DNA from: CAYTGR01 sp964437445
Lineage (GTDB): Bacteria > Chloroflexota > Anaerolineae > B4-G1 > SLSP01
DNA: 32,150 bases
Assembly (NCBI GenBank): GCA_964437445.1
Contig: CAYTGR010000052.1
Location: 1 to 32,150 of the forward strand
Direction of reading: 5' to 3'
A program made the position numbers and the translations under genes. The notes under the pieces were generated by a model, which was given only the letters and a program-made list of their open reading frames with translations, searched no databases and had not been told where the DNA came from. Every line of letters begins with the position of its first letter. Within the stretch, counting starts at the first letter, position 1. This document shows, one piece after another, positions 1 through 7,322 of the stretch.

Positions 1-554
1 CGGCGCAGGAGCAGAGCGCCGGCCAGGAGCACCAGACCCGGCCCGACCCACAACGCTCCCGGCATCTTGCCGCCGGAGGCCGGCAACAGGGCCGCTACCA
101 CGGCCATGGTGACTACTGTCGTTTCACCCGGCTGCCCGGGCAGCAAGAAAGCGGCGCTCTGCACCAACCGGTCGCCGCCTTGCCGCGTGTAAATGACCCA
201 GCGGAAAGGTCCCTGCCCAAAGTGTTCCGGTGGAATGCCCCACCCCTTCTCGCCGCCGGTGGCCGTCACCGTGTCCAGGGGGCCGACCCAGCCCTCTACC
301 GGATGCCAGGCGCCCTGCTCATCCTCCCATTCCACCAGGGTCCAGAGCGCGGGCCAGGCGGCCAGGTCGCCCTGTACCTGCAATACAATCGCTCCGCCGG
401 CCGGCAGAGCGGCCGACGGCGGCATCGGCGTGGGGCGCGGCGGGAGCAGGAGCGGCGCTGCCAGCGCCGGCCTGAGCCAGCTGAGGGCCAACAGTGCCAC
501 CGCGATCATTCCCCCAAGACGAAGAACTGTGTGGTTGCGCCGGCAGTGATTCAT
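1..554 (-). CDS. secreted cell-surface protein, C-terminus cut off by window edge
   Basis: This minus-strand reading frame starts at an ATG (552-554) preceded by a strong ribosome-binding site (AAGGAGG) and stays open for 184 codons to the window edge. The start was chosen from that site. The N-terminus has a basic head (NHCRRNH) followed by a hydrophobic stretch rich in Ala and Leu, which looks like a signal peptide. A Pro-rich linker follows, then a middle region rich in Trp, Glu and Gly, as in extracellular beta domains. Near the edge, LPASGG is followed by a hydrophobic segment ending in Leu/Arg. That is the layout of an LPxTG-like sorting signal or simply a C-terminal membrane anchor. 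I do not recognise the family. Codon usage and frame continuity support a real gene; the function is unknown. Confidence 0.7.
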   Translation of the reverse strand, partial: MNHCRRNHTVLRLGGMIAVALLALSWLRPALAAPLLLPPRPTPMPPSAALPAGGAIVLQVQGDLAAWPALWTLVEWEDEQGAWHPVEGWVGPLDTVTATGGEKGWGIPPEHFGQGPFRWVIYTRQGGDRLVQSAAFLLPGQPGETTVVTMAVVAALLPASGGKMPGALWVGPGLVLLAGALLLR

Positions 555-720
555 GAGTGATTCCTCCTTGTGAAAATAACCCCTGATGTTGTGGATGCTT
601 GGTTGAAATTCTAACGCAGAAATACAGAGATGCAAAAAGCAGCAGTCCGTTCTGCATGGCTGCGGGGGCCTTGCTAGATGCCGTCCACGCCCACATCTAC
701 GATGGGGCGATATAACAGCA

Positions 721-749
721 GCGAGCAGGTTGCTCTGCAACCTGCTCGC
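721..749 (-). terminator. perfect hairpin downstream of tRNA-Pro
   Basis: A 13-bp perfect stem (GCGAGCAGGTTGC and its complement) encloses a 3-nt loop 15 bp past the 3' end of the minus-strand tRNA-Pro. No clean T-run follows on that strand, so it may be a processing or protective hairpin rather than a classical terminator. Confidence 0.5.
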
Positions 750-763
750 CGGCTGAGGTTTTC

Positions 764-841
764 TGGTCGGGGCGGGAGGATTTGAACCTCTGACCTCACG
801 GACCCGAACCGTGCGCGCTAGCCAAGCTGCGCTACGCCCCG
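764..841 (-). tRNA. tRNA-Pro (anticodon CGG), CCA encoded
   Basis: On the reverse strand the acceptor stem CGGGGCG pairs with CGCCCCG and is followed by discriminator A and an encoded CCA. The anticodon stem CACGG/CCGTG encloses the loop TTCGGGT, giving anticodon CGG. The T-arm loop is TTCAAAT. The C1-G72 pair is typical of bacterial tRNA-Pro. A promoter lies 10 bp upstream. Confidence 0.95.
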
Positions 842-851
842 AACGCCCTTG

Positions 852-879
852 ATCATACCACAATTGCCGGTTTTAGCAA
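852..879 (-). promoter_or_regulatory. promoter of tRNA-Pro(CGG)
   Basis: On the minus strand, -35 TTGCTA (874-879), a 16-bp spacer and -10 TATGAT (852-857) lie 10 bp before the tRNA 5' end. The match to a housekeeping sigma consensus is good. Confidence 0.7.
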
Positions 880-962
880 GCAGTCCTTAAAGGGGGGGCC
901 GCTCACCGGAACTACCTGCCGGGACGGGGCGTCTGAAATACAGGGTATGAACTTTTCATGCT

Positions 963-1015
963 ATTTTCAGAGGAATTCACCATGGCTTGGCGTTCACCGG
1001 TAGTGGGATGAAAAT
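963..1015. repeat. interspersed repeat, short copy A (about 53 bp)
   Basis: The element is bounded by the inverted repeat ATTTTCA/TGAAAAT and contains AGAGGAATTC and TGGCGTTCACC. It closely matches the first part of the elements at 1086-1217 and 5540-5672 but lacks their second half. No coding potential was seen. Confidence 0.75.
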
Positions 1016-1020
1016 AGACT

Positions 1021-1071
1021 CGTAGTGACGCGCTTCAGCGCGGCTCGGACGGCGCTAAAGCGCCTGACTAC
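1021..1071. repeat. imperfect palindromic repeat, copy 1
   Basis: Two long arms (1021-1042 and 1051-1071) are imperfect reverse complements built around GCGCTTCAGCGC and GCGCTAAAGCGC. A diverged copy is at 2603-2649. This looks like a REP or small non-autonomous element that could fold into a long hairpin. It lies between two copies of another repeat family. Confidence 0.7.
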
Positions 1072-1085
1072 AAACTCAGAACGTT

Positions 1086-1217
1086 ATTTTCAGAGGAATT
1101 CCCCATATACTGGCGTTCACCAGCAGGGGATGAAAATGTGAGCGATGAGCAGGAAACAGGAACTGTTACCGGCTGCTCTCTGCTCACTCCTTAACTGGTT
1201 TCTATGTTTCAGAGGGA
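1086..1217 (+). repeat. interspersed leader-like repeat, copy B
   Basis: About 130 bp are closely shared with 5540-5672. The element has two foldable halves. The first is bounded by ATTTTCA/TGAAAAT (1086-1137). The second runs from a GTGAGC-containing arm to CTGCTCTCTGCTCAC and ends in a conserved tail (CTTAACTGGTTTCTAT). It stops at the Shine-Dalgarno region of the lipoprotein gene at 1226, so it would form that gene's 5' leader. Confidence 0.75.
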
Positions 1218-1225
1218 GGAGATAG

Positions 1226-1741
1226 ATGGTGCAACGTAGATGGTGGTTAGGATGGTTGGTCTTGGGGTTGGTAGCCTGTGCCCCGACTTCGGGGCTTTCG
1301 CCGTTGTCCGCCGACCCGGTTACCGGCGGCGCGCCGCGCTCACCTTTGCCGGGGCCGGAGGAACCCGGAGTGACACTTTCGCCTTTACCGGAGCCGGGAG
1401 AGCCTAAAACGGGGCTTTCGCCGCTGCCGGAGCCGTCGCCCGCATCCCCGGTGGAGTCCGGCGGACTGTTTTCGGCGGCGTGGTTGGCGCAGGTGGCTGA
1501 AGCCCTGGGCGTAGTGCCTGAGACGTTGCAGGTGTCGGCGGCCGAGCCGGTGGATTGGCCCGATACCAGCCTGGGTTGCCCGCAGCCGGGGATGATGTAC
1601 GCCCAGGTCATCACACCGGGGTGGCGCGTGACTTTGCTGACCGGTGAGGGGCAGCAGTACGAAGTCCACACCGGCCGCCAGCCGGATCATTTCGTCGTTT
1701 GTACCGGTGGTCCGCGGGGCACTCCTGCGGCAACGCGGTAG
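1226..1741 (+). CDS. proline-rich lipoprotein of unknown function
   Basis: The 171-aa product starts at ATG 1226 behind GGGAGGAG. Residues 1-18 form a lipoprotein signal (basic MVQRR, hydrophobic core, lipobox LVAC with Cys18), so the protein should be anchored outside the membrane. Residues 20-75 are a disordered linker with repeated SPLPEP-type units. Residues 80-160 form a compact domain containing SLGCPQPG and ITPGW, followed by a Gly/Tyr/His segment. I associate this pattern with uncharacterised secreted proteins but cannot name a family. The leader of the gene is a copy of an interspersed repeat. The export prediction is fairly sure; the function is unknown. Confidence 0.75.
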   Translation: MVQRRWWLGWLVLGLVACAPTSGLSPLSADPVTGGAPRSPLPGPEEPGVTLSPLPEPGEPKTGLSPLPEPSPASPVESGGLFSAAWLAQVAEALGVVPETLQVSAAEPVDWPDTSLGCPQPGMMYAQVITPGWRVTLLTGEGQQYEVHTGRQPDHFVVCTGGPRGTPAATR

Positions 1742-1752
1742 AGTGGGGGGAC

Positions 1753-1785
1753 CACGGGGCCATGTGCCTGGTGGCTGGCCCCGTG
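1753..1785 (+). terminator. hairpin after lipoprotein gene
   Basis: The inverted repeat CACGGGGCC/GGCCCCGTG begins 12 nt after the stop codon. The T-run is poor (TTGCG), so this is a possible factor-dependent or weak terminator. Confidence 0.45.
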
Positions 1786-1818
1786 TTGCGTGCGAGGGAA
1801 AAATTAACGACCCTGGGC

Positions 1819-1846
1819 TTGCCCCTTCGCTAAAAATAGGTATACT
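1819..1846 (+). promoter_or_regulatory. promoter of the fmdB-type gene
   Basis: TTGCCC (1819-1824) and TATACT (1841-1846) are separated by 16 bp and lie about 58 bp upstream of the zinc-ribbon gene. Confidence 0.65.
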
Positions 1847-1848
1847 CA

Positions 1849-1879
1849 CTCTGCCGGTCAACACCGCTGGCCGGCAGAG
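1849..1879 (+). promoter_or_regulatory. 5' UTR hairpin
   Basis: The inverted repeat CTCTGCCGG/CCGGCAGAG starts 3 nt after the predicted -10 element and would form a hairpin at the very start of the transcript. It is a candidate operator or mRNA-stabilising stem. No known riboswitch fold is recognised. Confidence 0.4.
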
Positions 1880-1903
1880 TTAACCTGGAAGGCGAGGTGA
1901 ATC

Positions 1904-2586
1904 ATGCCTGTCTATGAGTACTACTGCCCGGCCTGCAATGGGCGGTTCCAACACCTGGCCAAACGCATCGGCGAACCGGCACCGCCCTGCCCGCGTTGCG
2001 GCAATGCCGCGGTAGAGCGGTTGTTCTCGGCAGTGGGGCTATTGCATTCCGCTCAAGAACATCAGGCGCAGCTCAAGGCAGAGGCGGCTCAGGTGGATGC
2101 TGATGATCCGCAAGCCGCCGCGCGCTTTCTCAAGGATTCGGGGCGCCTGGAGGACGCGGAGGGCCTCTTTGGCAGTGCGGCTTACCGGGAGTTGATTGAG
2201 CGCCGCACGGAGGGGGCGACGGACGCCGATCTGACCGACCTGGAGGGTGATCTGACTGCGCAGCTGGCAGGCGATGAGGTGGTCCAGTCGGCGTTGACGG
2301 CCGGCCTGGGGCTGACCAAAAAGTCGCCGACGACCGAACAACGCGAGGAACGGGACTATCAACGCAGCCGGCAAGANNNNNNNNNNNNNNNNNNNNNNNN
2401 NNNNNNNNNNNNNNNNNNNNNNNNNNNNNNNNNNNNNNNNNNNNNNNNNNNNNNNNNNNNNNNNNNNNNNNNNNNNAGTCGCCGACGACCGAACAACGCG
2501 AGGAACGGGACTATCAACGCAGCCGGCAAGAACCACCTCCGCCAACGCGCCGCCGCCGCTCGGCCCCCGATCTGGGCTGGAGGTAG
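1904..2586 (+). CDS. FmdB-family zinc-ribbon protein, interrupted by assembly gap
   Basis: The N-terminus MPVYEYYCPAC...CPRCG is the FmdB/putative regulatory zinc-ribbon signature, with Cys8, Cys11, Cys29 and Cys32 in place to bind zinc. A long acidic/helical tail follows. The 100-N gap at 2377-2476 splits the gene. The 55 bases before the gap are repeated exactly after it. If these two copies are collapsed, the frame continues as a 175-residue protein ending in a Pro/Arg-rich tail (PPPPTRRRRSAPDLGWR) with the stop at 2584-2586. Read across the gap as deposited, the frame shifts and runs to 2617, which I consider wrong. The start ATG is preceded by GGAAGGCGAGGTG. FmdB proteins are poorly characterised, and a role in gene regulation is only inferred for the family. 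Confidence 0.85.
2322..2531. repeat. 55-bp exact duplication flanking the gap
   Basis: Bases 2322-2376 are identical to 2477-2531. A duplication exactly abutting both edges of an N-run is best explained by two contig ends that overlap but were joined with a default gap. Confidence 0.9.
2377..2476. other. assembly gap (100 N)
   Basis: Exactly 100 undetermined bases, a conventional scaffolding gap length. The true gap is probably zero or negative, because the flanks overlap by 55 bp. Confidence 0.98.
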
Positions 2587-2602
2587 GGGAGAACCGGCTG
2601 GT

Positions 2603-2649
2603 CGTGACGTACTTTAGCGCGGGGGACGGTGCTAAAACGCCTGACTGCG
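2603..2649. repeat. imperfect palindromic repeat, copy 2
   Basis: A diverged copy of the element at 1021-1071 (CGTGACG...TTTAGCGC...GCTAAAACGCCTGACT). It lies 16 bp after the corrected stop of the zinc-ribbon gene. The rest of 2650-2800 contains no gene I can support. Confidence 0.65.
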
Positions 2650-2800
2650 AACCCATTAAGATACTATGGGCGCTGGCTCCTCTCCAGCGGTCATTCGTTA
2701 AGTCGCTCTTCCATCCGAGATTTGTGCATAGTTGAGGGGACATAGCGATATTTCTGCTTTCCACCTCCATCCTTCCTAATTTTCCATAAAGGAGTTGCTG

Positions 2801-4204
2801 ATGCAAAAGTCATTTGGGCAATCTCTCATGGCGACTCTGCGCCAACTGCGCGGGCTTCCATTGCTGCTGGCGATTGCAGTTTGGCTCTTTGTGCTGAGCC
2901 TGGGGTTGTATTGTGTGGTGGGGGGAGTGGGGTTGCCGGCCGGGCAGGCAACCACCGCGCGGCCCACGGCTTACGTTGCCCCGACTTTGCAGCCGGCGTT
3001 GACGACCCAGGCCGGCGGTGCGCCGGTTGTGAATCCGGCAACGCCACCCCCGGCCGCGACTACGCCGGCCGGGGCTGTCACCACGTCGCCTCCCGCGCAA
3101 AACGTCCCGGCGTTGCCTTGGGAATTCGGGTATGGGATTGCTGCGCAGAGTGTCGTGCCGGTCGCCGGCGACTATTTTTACACGCCGCGTCAAATCAAAG
3201 AAAAACTGGGCCTCTCCTGGGTCAAGCAGCAGGTGCGCTGGAAGGACGTGGAGCCGCAACGCGGGCAGTACAACTGGAGCCTGTATGATCCGGTGGTGGA
3301 TGCTTCCAGCCAGATTGGGCTGAAGATCATGCTCAGCATTGTGGATGCGCCGGAGTGGTCGCGTTCCTACTTTGACAGCGATCCCACTGCCGCGCCACCG
3401 GATGATCTCAGCCTCTACGCGGGCTTCCTGGGGCAGGTGATAGAGCGCTACAAGGGCCGGATTCAGGCCATTGAGGTCTGGAACGAGGAGAATCTGGCCC
3501 GTGAATGGGACACCGCGCAAGGGGTTAATGCGGCCCGTTACGTGGAGATGCTGCGGCTGGCCTATCAGGCCATCAAGAGCCGCGACCCTAACATCATTGT
3601 CATCAGCGGCGCGCTCTCGCCGACCGGCGTGGATGGGATTGATCCGGCCAATCCTAACCGGCTTACCTCGTTGGACGATTTCCGTTACCTCCAGCAGATG
3701 ATTGATGCCGGGGCCCTGCAATACACCGATTGTGTGGGTGTCCATCACAATGGCTACAATATCGGACCGAACGTCCCGTATGACCAGGTGCCCAACGATC
3801 CCACAGCCACGTTCCGCGGCCCCTTTGATAGCCCGCATCACTCCTGGTCGTTTTACACCACGTTGTGGGTCTATCACGATCTGATTCAGAAAGCGGGTTC
3901 CAATATCCCACTCTGCATCACTGAATTTGGCTGGGCCTCGGCTGAGGGGTGGTCGCAGGTCCCCCCGGCTTTTGAGTTCTCCTGGGATAATACTTTGCTG
4001 GAGCAGGCCCAATGGACGGTGGAGGCCTTCCAGTCCATGCGCCAGTGGGGCTTTGTCCGCCTGGCGTTCCTCTGGAACCTGGATTATGGGTTGAAAGGGG
4101 GTGTCGGGGAGACCGATCCCAATGCTCCTTACAGTATCGTGGATTTTAACGGTGCCCCGCGGCCGGCCTTTGACGCGCTGGAGCGGATGCCTAAGGTACC
4201 GTGA
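2801..4204 (+). CDS. membrane-anchored clan GH-A-like glycoside hydrolase
   Basis: The 467-aa product starts at ATG 2801, 7 nt after AAAGGAG. An upstream in-frame TTG at 2795 is less likely. Residues 20-40 form one hydrophobic segment (signal anchor), followed by a Pro/Thr/Ala-rich linker to about residue 105 and then a (beta/alpha)8-type catalytic domain. Visible landmarks are WVKQQVRWKDVEP, EVWNEEN with Glu229 as the likely acid/base, and CITEFGW with Glu375 as the likely nucleophile. That spacing and order match clan GH-A retaining enzymes (GH5/GH39-like). The usual WNEPN is WNEEN here. The next gene is a clear paralogue. The substrate cannot be told from sequence. The stop codon TGA lies inside the start of a heptamer repeat array. 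Confidence 0.8.
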   Translation: MQKSFGQSLMATLRQLRGLPLLLAIAVWLFVLSLGLYCVVGGVGLPAGQATTARPTAYVAPTLQPALTTQAGGAPVVNPATPPPAATTPAGAVTTSPPAQNVPALPWEFGYGIAAQSVVPVAGDYFYTPRQIKEKLGLSWVKQQVRWKDVEPQRGQYNWSLYDPVVDASSQIGLKIMLSIVDAPEWSRSYFDSDPTAAPPDDLSLYAGFLGQVIERYKGRIQAIEVWNEENLAREWDTAQGVNAARYVEMLRLAYQAIKSRDPNIIVISGALSPTGVDGIDPANPNRLTSLDDFRYLQQMIDAGALQYTDCVGVHHNGYNIGPNVPYDQVPNDPTATFRGPFDSPHHSWSFYTTLWVYHDLIQKAGSNIPLCITEFGWASAEGWSQVPPAFEFSWDNTLLEQAQWTVEAFQSMRQWGFVRLAFLWNLDYGLKGGVGETDPNAPYSIVDFNGAPRPAFDALERMPKVP

Positions 4205-4262
4205 GGCGTGAAACGTGAAACGTGGAGCGTGAAGCGTGAGACGTGAGACGTGAAGCGTGAAA
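4202..4262 (+). repeat. heptamer array, RCGTGAR family
   Basis: About eight tandem 7-bp units such as ACGTGAA, GCGTGAG and ACGTGAG follow one another. The first unit overlaps the stop codon of the preceding glycosidase gene. A longer array of the same family is at 7095-7310. Confidence 0.85.
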
Positions 4263-4294
4263 TGCCAGACGTTGACCTGCAAAAGGTGTGAGGG

Positions 4295-5506
4295 TTGGGC
4301 CGGTTGAGGACGCGGCGGGGCGAGCTGGGGCTGCTGGTAGGGGTGGCAGTTGGCCTGCTGGTGGGATGCGCTGCTGGTCACACGCCGTCGCCGCTCCCAA
4401 CTACGCCTGCGGTGACAGCAGTTCCCACGCCGACGCCCTGGCCGCTGCCGACTCGCTTCCCTTCCCCGGAGTATGGGATTAACGTGCACCTCTGGTGGGA
4501 TCGCTGGGCAGCCATGCGGGATTGGCGCCTGGTCACCGAGGGCGGCTTCACCTGGGTCAAGCAGCGCCTGGCCTGGCGCGATGTAGAAGGCGACCGTGGG
4601 CAATATGACTGGTCCATCCCCGATCAGATTGTGGACGAAGCTGTGCAGCGTTCGCTGAATCTGGTTTTTCGTCTGGATGGCACCCCGGACTGGGCGGCGA
4701 CACCCGACAGCCCGGCAGCCCTGGATACGCCGCCCACCGACGTGCAAGAGTTTGGGACTTTCTGTCATGCGGTCGCCACCCGTTACCGGGGGCGGGTGCG
4801 GGGGTATCAGGTCTGGAACGAGCCCAATTTAGCGCGCGAGTGGGGCGGACAGCCGCCCGACCCGGTGAGCTATGTGGCGCTCTTGCGGGCGTGCTACCTC
4901 GGCATCAAGACGGCCGACCCGCAGGCGCTCGTCATTTCGGCCGGCCTGGCGCCGACCGGTTCCGGCCCGCCGGAGGCGATGCCCGACGCTGATTTTCTCG
5001 GGGCAATATACGAAGCCGGGGCGGCCTCTTTCTTTGACCTGTTGGGACTGAATGCACCGGGGTACGCAGCGCCGCCAGAAGCTGCACCCGGCGAGGTGGC
5101 CCGGCGCTCGGAGTATGGCGACCACTCGTTCTTCTGCTTCCGCCACGTGGAGGAGATGCGGGCCATCATGGAACGGTACGGCGATGGCGCCAGGCAGGTG
5201 GCGATCCTGGAGTTTGGGTGGACGACCGACCCGGTCCACCCGGCTTACAGCTGGTTTGCCGTCTCGCCGGAGACGCAGGCCGAGTATCTGGTGCGCGCTT
5301 TCCGCTACGCCCGCACGCACTGGTCCCCCTGGATCGGCCTGCTATTTGTCTGGACCCTGCCCGACCCTCACTGGACCCCTGAGCACGAAGAGTTCTGGTG
5401 GGGAATTGTAGACCCCTTCTATTGGGAGCAGGTGACGCCGGAGGAAGGGGGGCGGCTCCGGCCGGCTTATAGTGCGCTGCGGGCGGCGCTGGCCGGTGAG
5501 CCATGA
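4295..5506 (+). CDS. lipoprotein clan GH-A-like glycoside hydrolase (paralogue)
   Basis: The 403-aa product has TTG 4295 as the first in-frame start after an in-frame TGA at 4289. TTG 4304 is an alternative, and the ribosome-binding site is weak. The N-terminal hydrophobic stretch ends in LLVGCA, a lipobox, so this paralogue is lipid-anchored where the first is membrane-anchored. The catalytic domain parallels the upstream gene block by block: EYGINVH, WVKQRLAWRDVEGDRGQYDWS, QVWNEPNLAREW with acid/base Glu176, VISAGLAPTG, and AILEFGW with nucleophile Glu306. A tandem duplication is the simplest origin. Both catalytic Glu are kept, so it should be active. The substrate is unknown. Confidence 0.78.
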   Translation: MGRLRTRRGELGLLVGVAVGLLVGCAAGHTPSPLPTTPAVTAVPTPTPWPLPTRFPSPEYGINVHLWWDRWAAMRDWRLVTEGGFTWVKQRLAWRDVEGDRGQYDWSIPDQIVDEAVQRSLNLVFRLDGTPDWAATPDSPAALDTPPTDVQEFGTFCHAVATRYRGRVRGYQVWNEPNLAREWGGQPPDPVSYVALLRACYLGIKTADPQALVISAGLAPTGSGPPEAMPDADFLGAIYEAGAASFFDLLGLNAPGYAAPPEAAPGEVARRSEYGDHSFFCFRHVEEMRAIMERYGDGARQVAILEFGWTTDPVHPAYSWFAVSPETQAEYLVRAFRYARTHWSPWIGLLFVWTLPDPHWTPEHEEFWWGIVDPFYWEQVTPEEGGRLRPAYSALRAALAGEP

Positions 5507-5512
5507 TAGTGA

Positions 5513-5672
5513 GCAGAAAACAGTGAGCAGAGGAGTGAGCAGAGGAATTCCCCATGAACTGGCGTTTACCACCCGTGGGATGAAAATGTGAGCCGTGAGC
5601 AGTGAGCAGGAAACAGGAACTTCCCTACTGCTCTCTGCTCACTCCTTAACTGGTTTCTATATTTCAGAGGAG
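5513..5672 (+). repeat. GTGAGCAG units plus interspersed leader-like repeat, copy C
   Basis: GTGAGCAG units (5513-5545) lead into a close copy of the 1086-1217 element. The arms GTGAGCAGTGAGCAG and CTGCTCTCTGCTCAC match as reverse complements at 14 of 15 positions. The conserved tail ends at GAGGAGG, the ribosome-binding site of glnA. The element thus occupies nearly the whole intergenic space and would be the glnA leader. Confidence 0.75.
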
Positions 5673-5678
5673 GTCTTC

Positions 5679-7097
5679 ATGTTCCAAACGTTTGAAGGGG
5701 CGCTGGCTTTTATCCGGGAACGGGCGATTGCCATGATAGATTTGAAGTTCTGCGATCTCTGGGGCCGCTGGCACCATCTGACTATTCCGGCGGCCCAATT
5801 CACGCCCAAGATGATGGAGGACGGCGTCGGTTTTGACGGCTCCAGCGTGGGCTTCAAATCGGTCAGCGCCGGCGATATGGTACTGGTCCCTGACCTGACC
5901 ACCGGTTTCCTGGATCCGTTCTGGGAGGTGCCCACGCTCAGTTTTATCTGCCGGACGCTGGAAGCGGACACCCGGCAATCTTTCCCCTACGATCCACGCA
6001 ACATCGCGCTCCGCGCCGAGGAGTATCTGCGCACTACCGGCGTGGCTACCCATAGCCTCTGGGGGCCGGAGTTTGAGTTCTACGTCTTTGATGGCGTCTC
6101 TTATGAAAACGGCATGAATGTCGCTTCCTACCGGGTGGAATCTGCCGAGGCCGACTGGAACAGCCAGGCGCTCGGCAGTGGTTACACGATCCCCCGGCAC
6201 GGCGGCTATCACGCCATCCCACCCCAGGATCATCTCTACAATCTCCGCACCCGGATCAGTATGCACCTGGAGGCGATGGGGATTGAGGTGAAGTACCACC
6301 ACCATGAGGTGGGCGGGCCGGGGCAGTGCGAGATTGAGACGCCGATGCTGCCGCTGTTGCTGGCCGCCGATGCCTCCCTGCTGGTCAAGTACGTGGCGCG
6401 GATGACTGCCGTCGCTGCCGGGATGACCGTCACGTTCATGCCCAAGCCGCTCTACGGGGAGGCCGGCTCCGGGATGCACTTCCACCAGCATATCTGGCAG
6501 GGCAAGCGCAATCTCTGTTACGACCCGCAGGGGTACGGCTGTCTGAGCGAGATCGGGCGGTATTACATCGGCGGGCTGCTGGCCCATGGCGGCGCGGTAA
6601 TGGCGTTCACCAATCCCAGCACCAACTCCTATCGCCGGCTTGTGCCCGGCTACGAAGCACCGATCAGCGCCATCTATTCGTTAGGCAACCGCAGCGCCGC
6701 GATCCGCATTCCCAAGTACGCCAACCAGCCGGATACGGCCCGCTTTGAGTTCCGGCCCCCCGATGCCACCTGCAACCCCTATCTGGCGATGGCGGCGCAG
6801 CTGCTGGCCGGGATAGACGGTATCCTTAAGCGCATGGATCCCACTGCATTGGGATTCGGCCCGCTTGATGAGGATATCTTCTCCTGGCCGGCGGAAAAAC
6901 GGGCGGCTATCAAGGCGCTGCCCACCGCTCTGGATGAGGCGATGGATGCGTTGGAGGCCGATCACGACTTTCTGCTGGCCGGCGAGGTCTTCAGCCTGGA
7001 CCTGATTGAGCGGTGGATCGCCCGCAAGCGGAAGGAGGACCGCGAGGTCCGCAACCGGCCGCACCCGTATGAGATTGAGCTGTACTATGATTTGTGA
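5679..7097 (+). CDS. glnA: glutamine synthetase, type I
   Basis: The 472-aa enzyme would make glutamine from glutamate, ammonia and ATP in the cytoplasm. ATG 5679 follows GAGGAGG; an in-frame GTG further up lies inside the repeat and is less likely. The beta-grasp domain contains DGVGFDGSSVGF. The catalytic domain shows GPEFEFYVFD (metal-binding Glu), KPLYGEAGSGMHFHQ, NPSTNSYRRLVPGYEAP and NRSAAIRIP, all GSI signatures, and the length is normal for the family. Around the usual adenylylation site (NLYDLP in regulated GSI-beta enzymes) this protein reads DEDIFSWP, without the Tyr. It should therefore not be regulated by adenylylation. The leader is an interspersed repeat and the stop codon merges into a heptamer array. 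Confidence 0.95.
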   Translation: MFQTFEGALAFIRERAIAMIDLKFCDLWGRWHHLTIPAAQFTPKMMEDGVGFDGSSVGFKSVSAGDMVLVPDLTTGFLDPFWEVPTLSFICRTLEADTRQSFPYDPRNIALRAEEYLRTTGVATHSLWGPEFEFYVFDGVSYENGMNVASYRVESAEADWNSQALGSGYTIPRHGGYHAIPPQDHLYNLRTRISMHLEAMGIEVKYHHHEVGGPGQCEIETPMLPLLLAADASLLVKYVARMTAVAAGMTVTFMPKPLYGEAGSGMHFHQHIWQGKRNLCYDPQGYGCLSEIGRYYIGGLLAHGGAVMAFTNPSTNSYRRLVPGYEAPISAIYSLGNRSAAIRIPKYANQPDTARFEFRPPDATCNPYLAMAAQLLAGIDGILKRMDPTALGFGPLDEDIFSWPAEKRAAIKALPTALDEAMDALEADHDFLLAGEVFSLDLIERWIARKRKEDREVRNRPHPYEIELYYDL

Positions 7098-7310
7098 GGC
7101 GTGATACGTGAGACGTGAGACGTGAGGCGTGAAACGTGAGGCGTGAGACGTGAGGCGTGAGACGTGAGGCGTGAGACGTGATGCGTGAGATGTGATACGT
7201 GAGGCGTGATGCGTGAGACGTGAGACGTGATGCGTCATCCCATTTCACGTTTTACGTTTTACGTTTTCACGTTTTACGTTTCACCTTTCACCCGTGAAAT
7301 TTCCAGCAAC
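7095..7310 (+). repeat. long heptamer array with inverted second half
   Basis: From the glnA stop codon onward, about twenty units of the RCGTGAR family run to about 7232. They are followed by inverted, diverged units (ACGTTTTACGTTTTCACG) to about 7310. The two halves could fold on each other. The array fills the whole glnA to phosphohexomutase interval. Confidence 0.85.
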
Positions 7311-7322
7311 CCGGGAGGACCT

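Noticed and set aside
180..560. Plus-strand open frames at the left edge
   Set aside because: The minus-strand frame has a strong ribosome-binding site, a signal peptide and a membrane anchor; the plus-strand frames show none.
1904..2617. Zinc-ribbon gene read straight through the N gap to 2617
   Set aside because: After the gap that reading is out of frame with the duplicated flank; collapsing the duplication gives a better C-terminus and the stop at 2586.
2810..4768. 652-codon open frame on the minus strand
   Set aside because: It is antisense to the two glycosidase genes, which have signal sequences, ribosome-binding sites and catalytic motifs. It has no recognisable domain and reflects GC-rich codon bias.
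6991..7248. Peptide repeats of the type SRLTSHASRL on the minus strand
   Set aside because: They are translations of the RCGTGAR heptamer array, not a repeat protein.
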